From assembly GCA_035281585.1 (NCBI GenBank), contig DATEDP010000098.1, forward strand, positions 30,251 to 94,250: a DNA stretch of 64,000 nt. The letters are read 5' to 3'. Shown piece after piece: positions 52,970-61,185 of the stretch. The notes under the pieces were generated by a model. That model worked only from the letters and a program-made list of their open reading frames with translations, was not told the DNA's origin and did not search any database. Made by a program: the position numbers and the translations under genes. The stretch is from a bacterium. GTDB lineage: Bacteria; UBA10199; DSSB01. How positions within the stretch are numbered: position 1 is the stretch's first letter; each line of letters starts with the position of its first letter.

Positions 52970-53535
52970 TGATCGACAACTACGACTCCTTCACCTATAA
53001 CCTCGTCCAGTATTTGAGCGAGCTCGGGGCCGAGCTCTTGGTGAAGCGCAACGACGAGCTGAGCGTCGACGAGGCCCGCCGGCTGAAGCCGGAGGCGGTC
53101 GTGATCTCGCCCGGCCCCTGCACGCCCAATGAAGCCGGGATTTCGCTCGAGCTCTTGAAAAAGCTCTCGCCCGAGCTGCCGATCCTCGGCGTTTGCCTCG
53201 GCCACCAGGCTCTCGGCCAAGCCTTCGGCGGCAAGGTCGTCCGGGCCAAGAACGTCATGCACGGCAAGACCAGCCTCATCCATCACGACGGCAAGACCCT
53301 GTATCAAGGGCTGGAGAACCCCTTTGTCGCCACCCGCTATCATTCGTTGCTGGTCGAGCGGGAGAGCCTGCCCGACAGCCTGGAGATTTCGGCCTGGACC
53401 GATGCCGGCGAGATCATGGGCCTGCGCCACCGCGAATATCCGGTCGAGGGCGTCCAATTCCATCCCGAGTCCATCTTGACCGAGGCCGGCAAGGATTTGC
53501 TGCGGAACTTCCTCAAACGGGTGGCGGCGCGATGA
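52960..53535 (+). CDS. trpG: Anthranilate synthase component II, glutamine amidotransferase
   Basis: A 191-residue class I amidotransferase that feeds ammonia to Trp[21 protein letters not shown] opens the protein, [14 protein letters not shown] holds the nucleophilic cysteine, and [11 protein letters not shown] holds the catalytic His and Glu. It starts inside the end of trpE; a start at 52969, which would give a TGATG junction, is also possible. Its stop overlaps trpD (ATGA). It could also serve p-aminobenzoate synthesis, as many such subunits do. Confidence 0.96.
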   Translation: MLLMIDNYDSFTYNLVQYLSELGAELLVKRNDELSVDEARRLKPEAVVISPGPCTPNEAGISLELLKKLSPELPILGVCLGHQALGQAFGGKVVRAKNVMHGKTSLIHHDGKTLYQGLENPFVATRYHSLLVERESLPDSLEISAWTDAGEIMGLRHREYPVEGVQFHPESILTEAGKDLLRNFLKRVAAR

Positions 53536-54575
53536 ATACCCCAACGACGGGAATGAGGGAACTACTGCGCAAGATCGTCGACGGTGCGCCGCTGAGCCCT
53601 GCGGAGATTCGCGGCGGCTTCGAGGCTATCCTCAAGGAGGAGACCCGGGATTCGGAGATCGCGCTTTTCCTGACCTCGCTCTCGACCCGCGGGATCGACG
53701 CCGACGTCTTGACCGAGGCGGCGAAAGTGCTGCGCGAAAAGATGACTCCGGTGCGCCTGACGACGCTCGGCGCCATCGACACCTGCGGGACCGGCGGCGA
53801 CAAGACCGGCTCTTTCAACTTTTCGACCGGCGCGGCGCTCTTGGCCGCGGCCTGCGGGGTCCCGGTGGCCAAGCACGGCAACCGGGCGATCAGCTCGAAG
53901 TCGGGCAGCGCCGACCTGCTGGAGGCATTGGACATTCCGATCGAGCTCGGCGCCGAGGAAATCGCGGCCGCCGTGGCCCGCGACGGCTTCGGCTTCATGC
54001 TGGCGCCGCGCTTCCACCCGGCCACCGCCCGGGTGCAGCAGATCCGCAAGCGCTTGGAAACGACGACCGTCTTCAATTTCCTGGGCCCGCTGCTCAATCC
54101 GGCCGGGGTGAAGCGGCAGGTGGTTGGGGTTTTCGCCCCGGCGATGCGGCCGGTCATGGCCGAGGCCTTGCGGCGACTGGGGACCGAAAAAGCCTGGGTG
54201 GTCAGCAGCGATCAGGGGATGGACGAGTTGAGCACCGGCGGCTTAACCTACGTGACCGAGGTGAGCCCCGAGGGTTTGCGGGAAGAGCTTGTTCAGCCCG
54301 GCGACGCCGGCCTGCGCGAGAGCGACGTGAAGTTCCTGGCCGGCAAGGACGCGGCCCACAACGCTAAGTTGCTGCGAGGAATTTTCGACAAGACTTTTTT
54401 CGGACCGATCCGCGACGGCTTGGTCTTGAACGCCGCCGCGGCTTTGGTGGTGGCGGACAAGGCGAAGGATTTGAAAGAGGCGGCGGTGCTGGCCAAGGAC
54501 GCCATCGAGAGCGGGGCGGCGGCGGATATTTTGGAGAGGTTGAGTAAAAGACAAATGTCGTCCCGAACGGAGTGA
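53532..54575 (+). CDS. trpD: Anthranilate phosphoribosyltransferase
   Basis: A 347-residue enzyme that transfers phosphoribosyl from PRPP to anthranilate. [17 protein letters not shown] carries the PRPP-binding glycine-rich motif, [20 protein letters not shown] the second signature, and [11 protein letters not shown] follows. The ATG overlaps the trpG stop. The last few residues (MSSRTE) and the TGA stop come from a GTCAT-type repeat that starts at 54557, so the C-terminus appears to have been reset by that insertion; the conserved core is unaffected. Confidence 0.97.
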   Translation: MNTPTTGMRELLRKIVDGAPLSPAEIRGGFEAILKEETRDSEIALFLTSLSTRGIDADVLTEAAKVLREKMTPVRLTTLGAIDTCGTGGDKTGSFNFSTGAALLAAACGVPVAKHGNRAISSKSGSADLLEALDIPIELGAEEIAAAVARDGFGFMLAPRFHPATARVQQIRKRLETTTVFNFLGPLLNPAGVKRQVVGVFAPAMRPVMAEALRRLGTEKAWVVSSDQGMDELSTGGLTYVTEVSPEGLREELVQPGDAGLRESDVKFLAGKDAAHNAKLLRGIFDKTFFGPIRDGLVLNAAAALVVADKAKDLKEAAVLAKDAIESGAAADILERLSKRQMSSRTE

Positions 54576-54643
54576 GGGATCCCTGCGGGATAGTTTTTCG
54601 AAAAGGTCATCCGCAGGGATTCCTCGTCGCTCCTCGGAATGAC
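54557..54643. repeat. GTCAT-type dispersed repeat, copy 3, at the trpD-trpC junction
   Basis: Begins GTCGTCCCGAACGGAGTGAG and ends CCTCGGAATGAC, with internal arms GGATCCCTGCGG and CCGCAGGGATTCC. It supplies the trpD stop (54573-54575); the trpC ribosome site AAGG follows right after it. Confidence 0.8.
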
Positions 54644-54653
54644 AAGGCAACGT

Positions 54654-55436
54654 ATGTCCATCTTAGATAAAATCTTCGATTACAAGAAAGACGAGCTCGC
54701 GCACTACAAGCGCCAGGCCCGGCTGGAGGACCTGCGCTCCAAGGTCCGGGACCATGCTTACCGTCCGCTGCCGTTGCGTCGCCGGCTCGAGGACAGCGCC
54801 GCTCCTTTCGCCGTGATCGCCGAGATCAAGCAGCGCTCGCCCAGCAAGGGCCTGCTCCGGGAGAATTTCGATCCGCCGGCCATCGCCCGGGATTACGAAG
54901 AGCACGGCGCCGCCGCCCTGTCGGTCTTGACCGACGAGCATTTCTTCGGCGGCCATCTCGACCATCTCCGCCAAGTCCGGGCGACCGTCGATTTGCCTTT
55001 GTTGCGCAAGGACTTCGTCTGGGATCCTTACCAAATCTATGCCGCCCGCGAGGCCGGGGCCGATGCGATTTTGCTGATCGCCGCGATGCTCGGCAGATCC
55101 CAGATCGAGGATCTCGAGGGCCTTGCCGAGGAGCTGAATCTCTCGGTCCTGTTGGAAGTTCACGACGCCGCCGAGGCCGACTTGGCCGCCGCGGTCGGAG
55201 CCCGGTTGGTCGGGGTCAACAACCGCGATCTCAAGACCTTCAAGGTCGACGTCGCCTTGAGCGAGAAGCTCCTGCCCCGGTTGCCGGCCGCCGCCCTCAA
55301 GGTCGCCGAGAGCGGCCTCGACAAGCGCGAAACCTTGGCGCGCTTGAAGGCCGCCGGCATCGGCGCCTTCTTGATCGGCGAGGCCTTCATGAAAGCCAAG
55401 AGCCCCGGCTCCGCGCTGAAGGAGTTGCTCCAATGA
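54654..55436 (+). CDS. trpC: Indole-3-glycerol phosphate synthase
   Basis: A 260-residue TIM-barrel enzyme that closes the indole ring from CdRP. Motifs: AEIKQRSPSKGLLRENFDP (catalytic Lys), ALSVLTDEHFFGG, LLRKDFVWDPYQIYAAREAG, VGVNNRDLKTFKVD and VAESGL. I start at ATG 54654 with AAGG about 7 nt upstream; an upstream in-frame ATG at 54639 is inside the repeat. It overlaps trpF by four bases (ATGA). It is not fused to trpF, unlike in enterobacteria. Confidence 0.97.
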   Translation: MSILDKIFDYKKDELAHYKRQARLEDLRSKVRDHAYRPLPLRRRLEDSAAPFAVIAEIKQRSPSKGLLRENFDPPAIARDYEEHGAAALSVLTDEHFFGGHLDHLRQVRATVDLPLLRKDFVWDPYQIYAAREAGADAILLIAAMLGRSQIEDLEGLAEELNLSVLLEVHDAAEADLAAAVGARLVGVNNRDLKTFKVDVALSEKLLPRLPAAALKVAESGLDKRETLARLKAAGIGAFLIGEAFMKAKSPGSALKELLQ

Positions 55437-56062
55437 CCTTGGTGAAGATCTGCGGCCTGACCAATTTGAACGACACTCTCGACGCCATCGAGCTGGGCGC
55501 CGATTACTTGGGATTCAATTTCTATCCCGATTCGCCGCGCTTCCTGCCTTACGAGAAGGCGAGGGAAATTTTTCAGGAGATCCCGACCAACATCCCGAAG
55601 GTCGGAGTCTTCGTCAACGCCGACCCCCAAGAGGTCCTCGACGTCGCCATCGAACTGGAGCTTGACTTGCTTCAATTCCACGGCGATGAATCGGCCGAGT
55701 CCCTCAATGTCCTGGGAAGGCCCTGGTACAAGGCTTTTCGTCTGAAGGAAGAGGCCGACCTGATCGAGATCCCCAAATACCAGTGCGAGTGGATCTTGGT
55801 CGACGCTTATTCCGAAAAAGCCTACGGCGGCACCGGGCTGACCGCCCATTGGGACCTGGTCCGCGAGGCCGGGAAGCTCGGCAAGAAGATCATCCTGGCC
55901 GGCGGCCTCAATCCCGAGAATGTCGGGATCGCGGTGGCGACGGTGAACCCCTTCATGGTCGACGTGGCCAGCGGGGTCGAGGAGCAGCCGGGGATCAAGG
56001 ACCGGCACAAGATGGAAGTTTTCATTTCCCGGGCCAAAGCCGGGCTGACGCGAGTCAAATGA
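55433..56062 (+). CDS. trpF: Phosphoribosylanthranilate isomerase
   Basis: A 209-residue TIM-barrel that isomerises PRA to CdRP. VKICGLTNLND carries the catalytic Cys, LGFNFYPDSPRFL follows, and LLQFHGDES, ILAGGLNPENV and VDVASGVEEQPGIKD complete the family set. It starts within the trpC stop and is followed by a second GTCAT-type repeat before trpB. Confidence 0.97.
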   Translation: MTLVKICGLTNLNDTLDAIELGADYLGFNFYPDSPRFLPYEKAREIFQEIPTNIPKVGVFVNADPQEVLDVAIELELDLLQFHGDESAESLNVLGRPWYKAFRLKEEADLIEIPKYQCEWILVDAYSEKAYGGTGLTAHWDLVREAGKLGKKIILAGGLNPENVGIAVATVNPFMVDVASGVEEQPGIKDRHKMEVFISRAKAGLTRVK

Positions 56063-56078
56063 CCGGCCGCAGAGGACG

Positions 56079-56156
56079 GTCATCCTGAGCCAGCAGGCGA
56101 AGGATCCACTACCGGGTCCGTAGAGGATTCCTCGTCGCTTTGCTCCTCGGAATGAC
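56079..56156. repeat. GTCAT...ATGAC dispersed repeat, copy 4, at the trpF-trpB junction
   Basis: Begins GTCATCCTGAGCCAGCAGGC and ends CTCCTCGGAATGAC. As at trpD-trpC, it fills the gap between two trp genes and ends about 20 bp before the next start. Confidence 0.8.
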
Positions 56157-56175
56157 AGTGCTAGGAAACGAATCG

Positions 56176-57378
56176 ATGGCGAAAAAATTCGATTTCAAAA
56201 AATATCCCTTTCCCGACCGCCACGGCCGCTTCGGCGAATTCGGCGGCAAATTCGTCGCCGAAACCTTGATGCCGGCCTTGAGCGAGCTCGAGCTGGCTTA
56301 CAAGAAAGTGAAGCGCGATCCCCGTTTCAAGAAAGAGTTCAACCATTATGCCGCGACCTACGTCGGCCGCCCGACGCCGCTCTATTTCGCCGGCCGCTTG
56401 AGCGAGAAGCTGGGCCTCAAGATTTATCTCAAGCGCGAGGACCTCTGCCACACCGGGGCCCACAAGGTGAACAACACCCTGGGGCAGATCCTGCTCGCCC
56501 GCCGGATGGGCAAGAAGCGGATCATCGCCGAAACCGGCGCCGGCCAGCACGGCGTTGCCACCGCCACGATGTGCGCGCTCTTCGGCCTCGACTGCGAAGT
56601 CTACATGGGGGCCGAGGACATCCAGCGCCAGGCCTTGAACGTCTTCCGGATGAAGCTGCTCGGCGCCAAGGTGATCCCGGTGACCAGCGGCTCGGCGACC
56701 TTGAAGGACGCCTTGAACGAGGCCCTGCGCGATTGGATCACCAATATCGAGACCACCTACTACTGCATCGGCACCGTGGCCGGTCCTCATCCCTATCCGG
56801 TCTTGGTCCGCGATTTCCAAAGGGTGATCGGCGACGAGGCCCGGCGCCAGATCCTCAAGGCCGAAGGCCGCCTGCCCGATCAGGTCGTGGCCTGCGTCGG
56901 CGGCGGCTCCAATGCGATGGGCATTTTTTTCCCCTTCCTCAAGGACGAAGGGGTTGAGCTGGTGGGCATCGAGGCCGCCGGCGACGGCGTGAAGAGCGGG
57001 CGTCATGCCGCCACCCTGGTGGCCGGCCGGGTCGGGGTTCTCCACGGCCAGAAATCCTATCTTTTGCAAAGCGCCGAGGGACAGATCACCGAGACCCACT
57101 CGATCAGCGCCGGCCTGGATTATCCCGGAGTCGGCCCGGAGCATGCCTTTTTCAAGGAAACCGGCCGGGCCCAATACGTTCCGGTCACCGATGCCGAGGC
57201 CATGGAGGGCTTCGACCTGTTGACCCGCTATGAAGGCATTTTGCCGGCCCTCGAAAGCAGCCATGCCGTGGCCTATTTGAAGAAAGCACCCAAGGGCAAG
57301 CTGCTGGTGGTCAATTTGAGCGGCCGGGGCGACAAGGACATGGGCACCATCGCCCGCTATAAGAAGGTCACCCTTTAA
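56176..57378 (+). CDS. trpB: Tryptophan synthase beta chain
   Basis: A 400-residue PLP enzyme that joins indole and serine. [19 protein letters not shown] opens the core; [15 protein letters not shown] contains the PLP lysine; [30 protein letters not shown] (phosphate loop) and SGRGDKDM follow. It is the standard TrpB1 type with normal length. ATG 56176 is chosen (AGGA about 9 nt before); earlier ATGs lie in the repeat. The trpA start follows 3 bp after the stop. Confidence 0.98.
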   Translation: MAKKFDFKKYPFPDRHGRFGEFGGKFVAETLMPALSELELAYKKVKRDPRFKKEFNHYAATYVGRPTPLYFAGRLSEKLGLKIYLKREDLCHTGAHKVNNTLGQILLARRMGKKRIIAETGAGQHGVATATMCALFGLDCEVYMGAEDIQRQALNVFRMKLLGAKVIPVTSGSATLKDALNEALRDWITNIETTYYCIGTVAGPHPYPVLVRDFQRVIGDEARRQILKAEGRLPDQVVACVGGGSNAMGIFFPFLKDEGVELVGIEAAGDGVKSGRHAATLVAGRVGVLHGQKSYLLQSAEGQITETHSISAGLDYPGVGPEHAFFKETGRAQYVPVTDAEAMEGFDLLTRYEGILPALESSHAVAYLKKAPKGKLLVVNLSGRGDKDMGTIARYKKVTL

Positions 57379-57381
57379 CCC

Positions 57382-58176
57382 ATGAAGAACCGCATCGAGA
57401 AACGATTGGCCGCGCTGCAGCGGGAAGGGAAGAAGGCCCTGGTCGCCTTCGTCACCGCCGGCGATCCCCACCTGAAATGGACCCCTCAAGTCGTCCTGGA
57501 ATTGGAAAAGGCCGGCGCCGACGTCATCGAGCTGGGCATGCCCTTCAGCGATCCGATGGCCGATGGGCCGGTCATTCAAAAGAGCAGCGAGCGGGCCTTA
57601 AAAGCCGGGACCACCTTGAAGGGGATTTTTCAGGCCGTCGCGAAAATCCGAAAAACCAGCGAAATTCCTATACTTTTAATGGGATACTTCAACCCGGTTC
57701 TACAGTACGGCATCCCCGAATTTTTCGCCGCCGCCAAGCGGGCCGGAGTGGACGGTGCCTTGCTGGTCGACTTGCCGCCGGAAGAGGGCGAGGAGGTCCG
57801 GCGCGCCGCCAAGGCCGAGGGGATTTCCCTGGTCTACCTGCTTTCCCCGACCAGCGGCCGGGAACGGATCGACCTGGTCCGCCGGAAGGGCTCGGGCTTC
57901 ATCTATTATGTCTCGCTGACCGGGGTGACCGGAGCGGCCATTCGATCCACTCAATCCCTCCACCAAAAGTTGAAAGAAGTCGTCAAGGACAGCCCGCTAC
58001 CGGTCTGCGTGGGCTTCGGCATCAAGACCGCCGATCAAGCCGCCGCCGTGGCGCGGGATGCCGACGGGGTGGTGGTGGGGTCGGCCTTGGTCGATTGCTT
58101 TGCCAAATCGCCTCCCAAGCAGGCCATCGCTAAAGTTTCTCGCCTTGTTCGCTCCATGAGCAAAAAGATCCACTAA
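57382..58176 (+). CDS. trpA: Tryptophan synthase alpha chain
   Basis: A 264-residue TIM-barrel that releases indole from indole-3-glycerol phosphate and passes it to TrpB. Motifs: VAFVTAGDPHL, ELGMPFSDPMADGPVIQ (catalytic Glu and Asp), LMGYFNPVLQYG, LLVDLPPEEGEE, YYVSLTGVTGA and VCVGFGIKT. It is the last gene of the trp operon; a large repeat cluster follows and no T-tract terminator is visible. Confidence 0.98.
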   Translation: MKNRIEKRLAALQREGKKALVAFVTAGDPHLKWTPQVVLELEKAGADVIELGMPFSDPMADGPVIQKSSERALKAGTTLKGIFQAVAKIRKTSEIPILLMGYFNPVLQYGIPEFFAAAKRAGVDGALLVDLPPEEGEEVRRAAKAEGISLVYLLSPTSGRERIDLVRRKGSGFIYYVSLTGVTGAAIRSTQSLHQKLKEVVKDSPLPVCVGFGIKTADQAAAVARDADGVVVGSALVDCFAKSPPKQAIAKVSRLVRSMSKKIH

Positions 58177-58204
58177 CCAAGGTCGGTTTGAAAGGGACTT
58201 AAGT

Positions 58205-58562
58205 GGCTGGCCCCGAACGGGTCCTGTCCGGTCTGCACCCCCACCGTCCTCGCAAGCTGCGGGCGGCGGGGGGCCCCCGCCCGGCCACCCGTTCGGGGCC
58301 AGAAGAAGCTTGGGCAAACAGAGTCCGTAGGTTTGTCATCCCGAGCGGAGCGAGGGATCCTTGCGGAGTATTTTAGGCTAAAAAACTCCGCAAGGATTCC
58401 TCGTCGCTTCGCCCCTCGGAATGACAGCAAAAACAGCAAAAACAACTGTTTGCCCAGCCTCTTCGGGAGCGGGTGGCTCGATGACGGGGGACCCCGCCGC
58501 CCGCAGCCCCTGCGAGGACGGCGGGGGTGTCAGCGAGACAGGCCCTGCTCCCGCTGCCCAAG
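58205..58562. repeat. Foldback repeat cluster with a nested GTCAT-type element (copy 5)
   Basis: The left arm (58205-58304) and right arm (~58446-58562) are inverted imperfect copies: CCGCCGCCCGCAG, GCGAGGACGG and GGGGGTG appear in the right arm and, reversed, in the left. GCTTGGGCAAACAG (58308-58321) mirrors CTGTTTGCCCAGCC (58446-58459). Between them is copy 5 of the GTCAT...ATGAC repeat (58335-58425) with arms TTGCGGAGT and ACTCCGCAA. The trpA-sigma gap (58177-58733, 557 bp) holds no supported gene. Confidence 0.65.
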
Positions 58563-58688
58563 CCCCTTGAAGTACCAATTTGAATTCGAGCAGCCACAAG
58601 GCAAACCAAGGCATCCCCCCACACCCCAAGCAAGAAAAATTTAACTTTTTCAAAACCTTCCATTCCTCAATTCGTTCCGACACTTATC

Positions 58689-58718
58689 TTGACCAGTTCG
58701 GGTCTCTGACATTACGGT
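58689..58718 (+). promoter_or_regulatory. Weak candidate promoter of the ECF sigma gene
   Basis: TTGACC (58689-58694) followed after 17-18 bp by TTACGGT resembles a sigma-70 -35 with a poor -10, ending 16 bp before the ATG. ECF sigma genes often control themselves with unrelated sequences, so this is tentative. Confidence 0.25.
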
Positions 58719-58733
58719 GGGTCCCGCTTTCCT

Positions 58734-59333
58734 ATGGGACCGAAACGCAGCGATGAAGAACTGATGGTGGCCTTTCAGGGCGGCGATTCGCCGGCCTTTG
58801 AAGAGCTGCTGAAGCGGCATCAAAATGGGGTGTATAACTTCATTTACCGCTTCTTGGGCAATCGCGAGACGGCCGAGGAGGTCTTTCAGGAGGCCTTCTT
58901 CAAGGTCCACCAAGCCGCCGACCGCTATCTGCCCAACGGCAAGTTCACCACCTGGCTCTACACGATCGTGCGGAATCTCTGCGTGGACACCTTTCGCCGC
59001 AAAAAAATCCGGGACGCGATCAGCCTGGACGAGCGGCGCGACGAAGGCGAGGCCAGCCTCGGCGACAAGATCGCCGGCGACAATATCCCGGCCGACATCC
59101 TTTCCTCGGCACGCCAAATCGAAGCCGCCTTGGAGAGGGCCTTGGCCAAGCTCAACGACGACCAGCGCGAGGTTTTCTTGCTGAGGGAAAAAGAAGGATT
59201 CAAGTTCGAGGAGATCGCCGAGATGACCGGCGTTTCGGTCAACACAGTGAAGAGCCGGATGCGATACGCCCTGGAAGGGCTTCGTCGGGCTCTTAAACAG
59301 TCGAAGTACCGCGAATTGCTGGAGCGTGAGTAG
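58734..59333 (+). CDS. ECF-type RNA polymerase sigma factor
   Basis: A 199-residue sigma-70 family protein with only regions 2 and 4. Region 2: DSPAFEELLKRHQNGVYNFI, AEEVFQEAFFKVHQA and FTTWLYTIVRNLCVDTFRR. Region 4: LNDDQREVFLLREKEGFKFE then EIAEMTGVSVNTVKSRMRYA. It is cytosolic. The next gene, two bases downstream, encodes a membrane anti-sigma-like protein, the classic pair that keeps such a factor inactive until a signal arrives. The regulon is unknown. Confidence 0.95.
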   Translation: MGPKRSDEELMVAFQGGDSPAFEELLKRHQNGVYNFIYRFLGNRETAEEVFQEAFFKVHQAADRYLPNGKFTTWLYTIVRNLCVDTFRRKKIRDAISLDERRDEGEASLGDKIAGDNIPADILSSARQIEAALERALAKLNDDQREVFLLREKEGFKFEEIAEMTGVSVNTVKSRMRYALEGLRRALKQSKYRELLERE

Positions 59334-59335
59334 AT

Positions 59336-60238
59336 ATGGATAGACAAATCTTCGAAATCCAAATCGTCGATTACCTCGAGGGCGAGTTGAGCCCGGCTGA
59401 CTTGGCCGAATTCAAAGCGGCGCTCCAGCAAAACCCGGATTGGCGCCTCGAGCTCGAGTCCTTCGGCCGGCTCCGCGATCTTTACCGCGAAAAACTGCCT
59501 TCGGTGACGGCTCCGGCCGGCCTGGCCGAACGGGCTTTGGCCCGCCTGCCCAAGCCCGAGCGCAAGCGCTGGGCCTTCTTCGGTATGGGAGCTTTCTGGC
59601 GGCCGGTGCTGACCGGCGCCTTCGTTCTCGCCTTCACCCTGGTCGGAACCTACGAATACAAGCGCTGGCGCGACACTTCCTTGCCGGTGGCCAAGGCCCC
59701 GGTGGCCGCGCCGGCTCCGAGCGAGACCGTCGCCGTCGCAGCGCCTGCCCGTAATCCCGATTTTGGCGAGCCCAGTTTCGCGCCCAGCCGCATTCGGCCC
59801 TATCGAGCTCCGGCTTGGCGCTCCAATCCCAATCCCCGCTTGGCCGGTGGAGGCCAGGTCTCTTTGGCCAGCTTCGGCAGCGGCGCTTCCAGCTTCGACA
59901 TGGGAGGCAGCGCCGACATCTATAGCCTGGAGCAGGAGGCCCAGCTCGGCCTCGCCCAATTCCTCCACCAGCAAGCTTTGCGGATGAACGGCTTGGGCGA
60001 CCACCAAGGCGCGGCCGAGGCCATCGCCGAATTGGTCCAGAAGTACCCCAGCTACCCCCGTATCTTCGAAGCCATGGCCCTGCGCATCGGTTGCCTCTTC
60101 CAGCTCGGCCAGATTCAAAAAGCCGAGCAGGAGCTGACCTGGCTTCGCCAGAACTCGCCGGGCTTGGCCGACTTGGTGGAGCAGCGTTGGAAGGGCAATA
60201 CCACCCCTAAAAATTCCGAGACTCCTTCATTTCTTTAA
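59336..60238 (+). CDS. Membrane anti-sigma-like protein with periplasmic TPR-like region
   Basis: A 300-residue protein. The N-terminus (DYLEGELSPADLAEFKAAL, ~12-45) resembles anti-sigma domains of zinc-less type: the usual HxxxCxxC is absent. One membrane span lies at ~88-106 (FWRPVLTGAFVLAFTLVG). A Pro/Ala-rich linker (~115-195) and a helical TPR-like end (~205-285; GDHQGAAEAIAELVQKYPSY) would be periplasmic. It is coupled to the sigma gene. Sensing through the TPR-like region is inferred. Confidence 0.85.
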   Translation: MDRQIFEIQIVDYLEGELSPADLAEFKAALQQNPDWRLELESFGRLRDLYREKLPSVTAPAGLAERALARLPKPERKRWAFFGMGAFWRPVLTGAFVLAFTLVGTYEYKRWRDTSLPVAKAPVAAPAPSETVAVAAPARNPDFGEPSFAPSRIRPYRAPAWRSNPNPRLAGGGQVSLASFGSGASSFDMGGSADIYSLEQEAQLGLAQFLHQQALRMNGLGDHQGAAEAIAELVQKYPSYPRIFEAMALRIGCLFQLGQIQKAEQELTWLRQNSPGLADLVEQRWKGNTTPKNSETPSFL

Positions 60239-60253
60239 GCCACAATCCTTTAG

Positions 60254-60724
60254 ATGAATGACGAAGGCTACATGCGCCTGGCGATCGCCGCGGCCCGCCA
60301 GGGCGTCGAGCAGGGACAGACGCCGTTCGGCGCCTGCATCGTGCACGAGGGCGAGGTCCTGGCCTGCGGCAACAACCAGGTTTGGGCCCGGCACGACATC
60401 ACGGCTCACGCCGAGATCGAGGCCTTGCGGATCGCCGGCGGCGAGAGGAAAAGCATCGATTTGAGCGGTGCCACGATTTATTGCACCTGCGAGCCCTGTC
60501 CGATGTGCTTCGGCGCCATCCATTGGGCGAAGATTTCCCGGATCGTCTATGGCTGCGACATCTCCGACGCCCGCGAGTTCGGCTTCAACGAGCTGCCCAT
60601 CTCCAACCAGACGATGAAGCGCGAAGGGGGAAGCGGGATGAAGATCGAAGGCGGCCTATTGCGCGAGGAGAACCGTCGTTTATTCGAAATTTGGGCGGCC
60701 CGCGAAGACCGCCGCCATTACTGA
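60254..60724 (+). CDS. Nucleoside/guanine deaminase (cytidine-deaminase superfamily)
   Basis: A 156-residue zinc deaminase. AHAEIEAL gives ligand H52 and proton shuttle E54, and CEPCPMCFGAIHWA gives C82 and C85. The C-terminal GFNELPISNQTMKREGG region and length are closer to guanine deaminase (GuaD of Bacillus type) than to TadA, whose tRNA-binding end differs. Substrate assignment is tentative. It starts 15 bp after the anti-sigma gene and ends 4 bp before the GGQ gene. Confidence 0.9.
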   Translation: MNDEGYMRLAIAAARQGVEQGQTPFGACIVHEGEVLACGNNQVWARHDITAHAEIEALRIAGGERKSIDLSGATIYCTCEPCPMCFGAIHWAKISRIVYGCDISDAREFGFNELPISNQTMKREGGSGMKIEGGLLREENRRLFEIWAAREDRRHY

Positions 60725-60728
60725 ACCT

Positions 60729-61148
60729 ATGTCCCAACCCATCGTCAGCGAAGCGAAGCAAAAAGAGCTCGAAGCCCGGCTGGCCCGCTTGGGTCTGCGC
60801 GAGGCCGATTTCGAGGAGGAGTTCGTCCGCGGCTCCGGCGCCGGCGGCCAGAAGATCAACAAGACTTCGGTGGTGGTTTTGCTGACTCATCGCCCCAGCG
60901 GGATTCAGGTTCGCTGCCAAAGCAGCCGCAGCCAGGCCTTCAATCGCTTCATGGCCCGGCGGCTATTGGCCGACAAGGTCGAGGAGCGGGTGCTCAGGGA
61001 AAAGAGCGAGCGCCAGCAGAAAATCGAGAAAATCCGCCGCCAGAAACGCAAGCGCTCGAAACGGGCCAAGGAGAAAATGCTGGAGGGAAAACGGCGGCAA
61101 TCGACCAAGAAATCTCTCCGCAAGGCCCCCAAAAGCCCCGAATATTGA
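60729..61148 (+). CDS. Release-factor-like GGQ domain protein
   Basis: A 139-residue stand-alone peptidyl-hydrolase domain with GSGAGGQKINKT (G39-G40-Q41), as in class I release factors, then HRPSGIQVRCQSSRSQAFNR and a long basic tail (KIEKIRRQKRKRSKRAKEKM). It lacks codon-recognition domains. Relatives (ArfB, mitochondrial MTRFR/C12orf65) rescue stalled ribosomes. Rescue is the likely role here. Confidence 0.9.
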   Translation: MSQPIVSEAKQKELEARLARLGLREADFEEEFVRGSGAGGQKINKTSVVVLLTHRPSGIQVRCQSSRSQAFNRFMARRLLADKVEERVLREKSERQQKIEKIRRQKRKRSKRAKEKMLEGKRRQSTKKSLRKAPKSPEY

Positions 61149-61185
61149 GCCCACAACCCTCGCCAAAAGGGGTCGAAGAGGAAAC

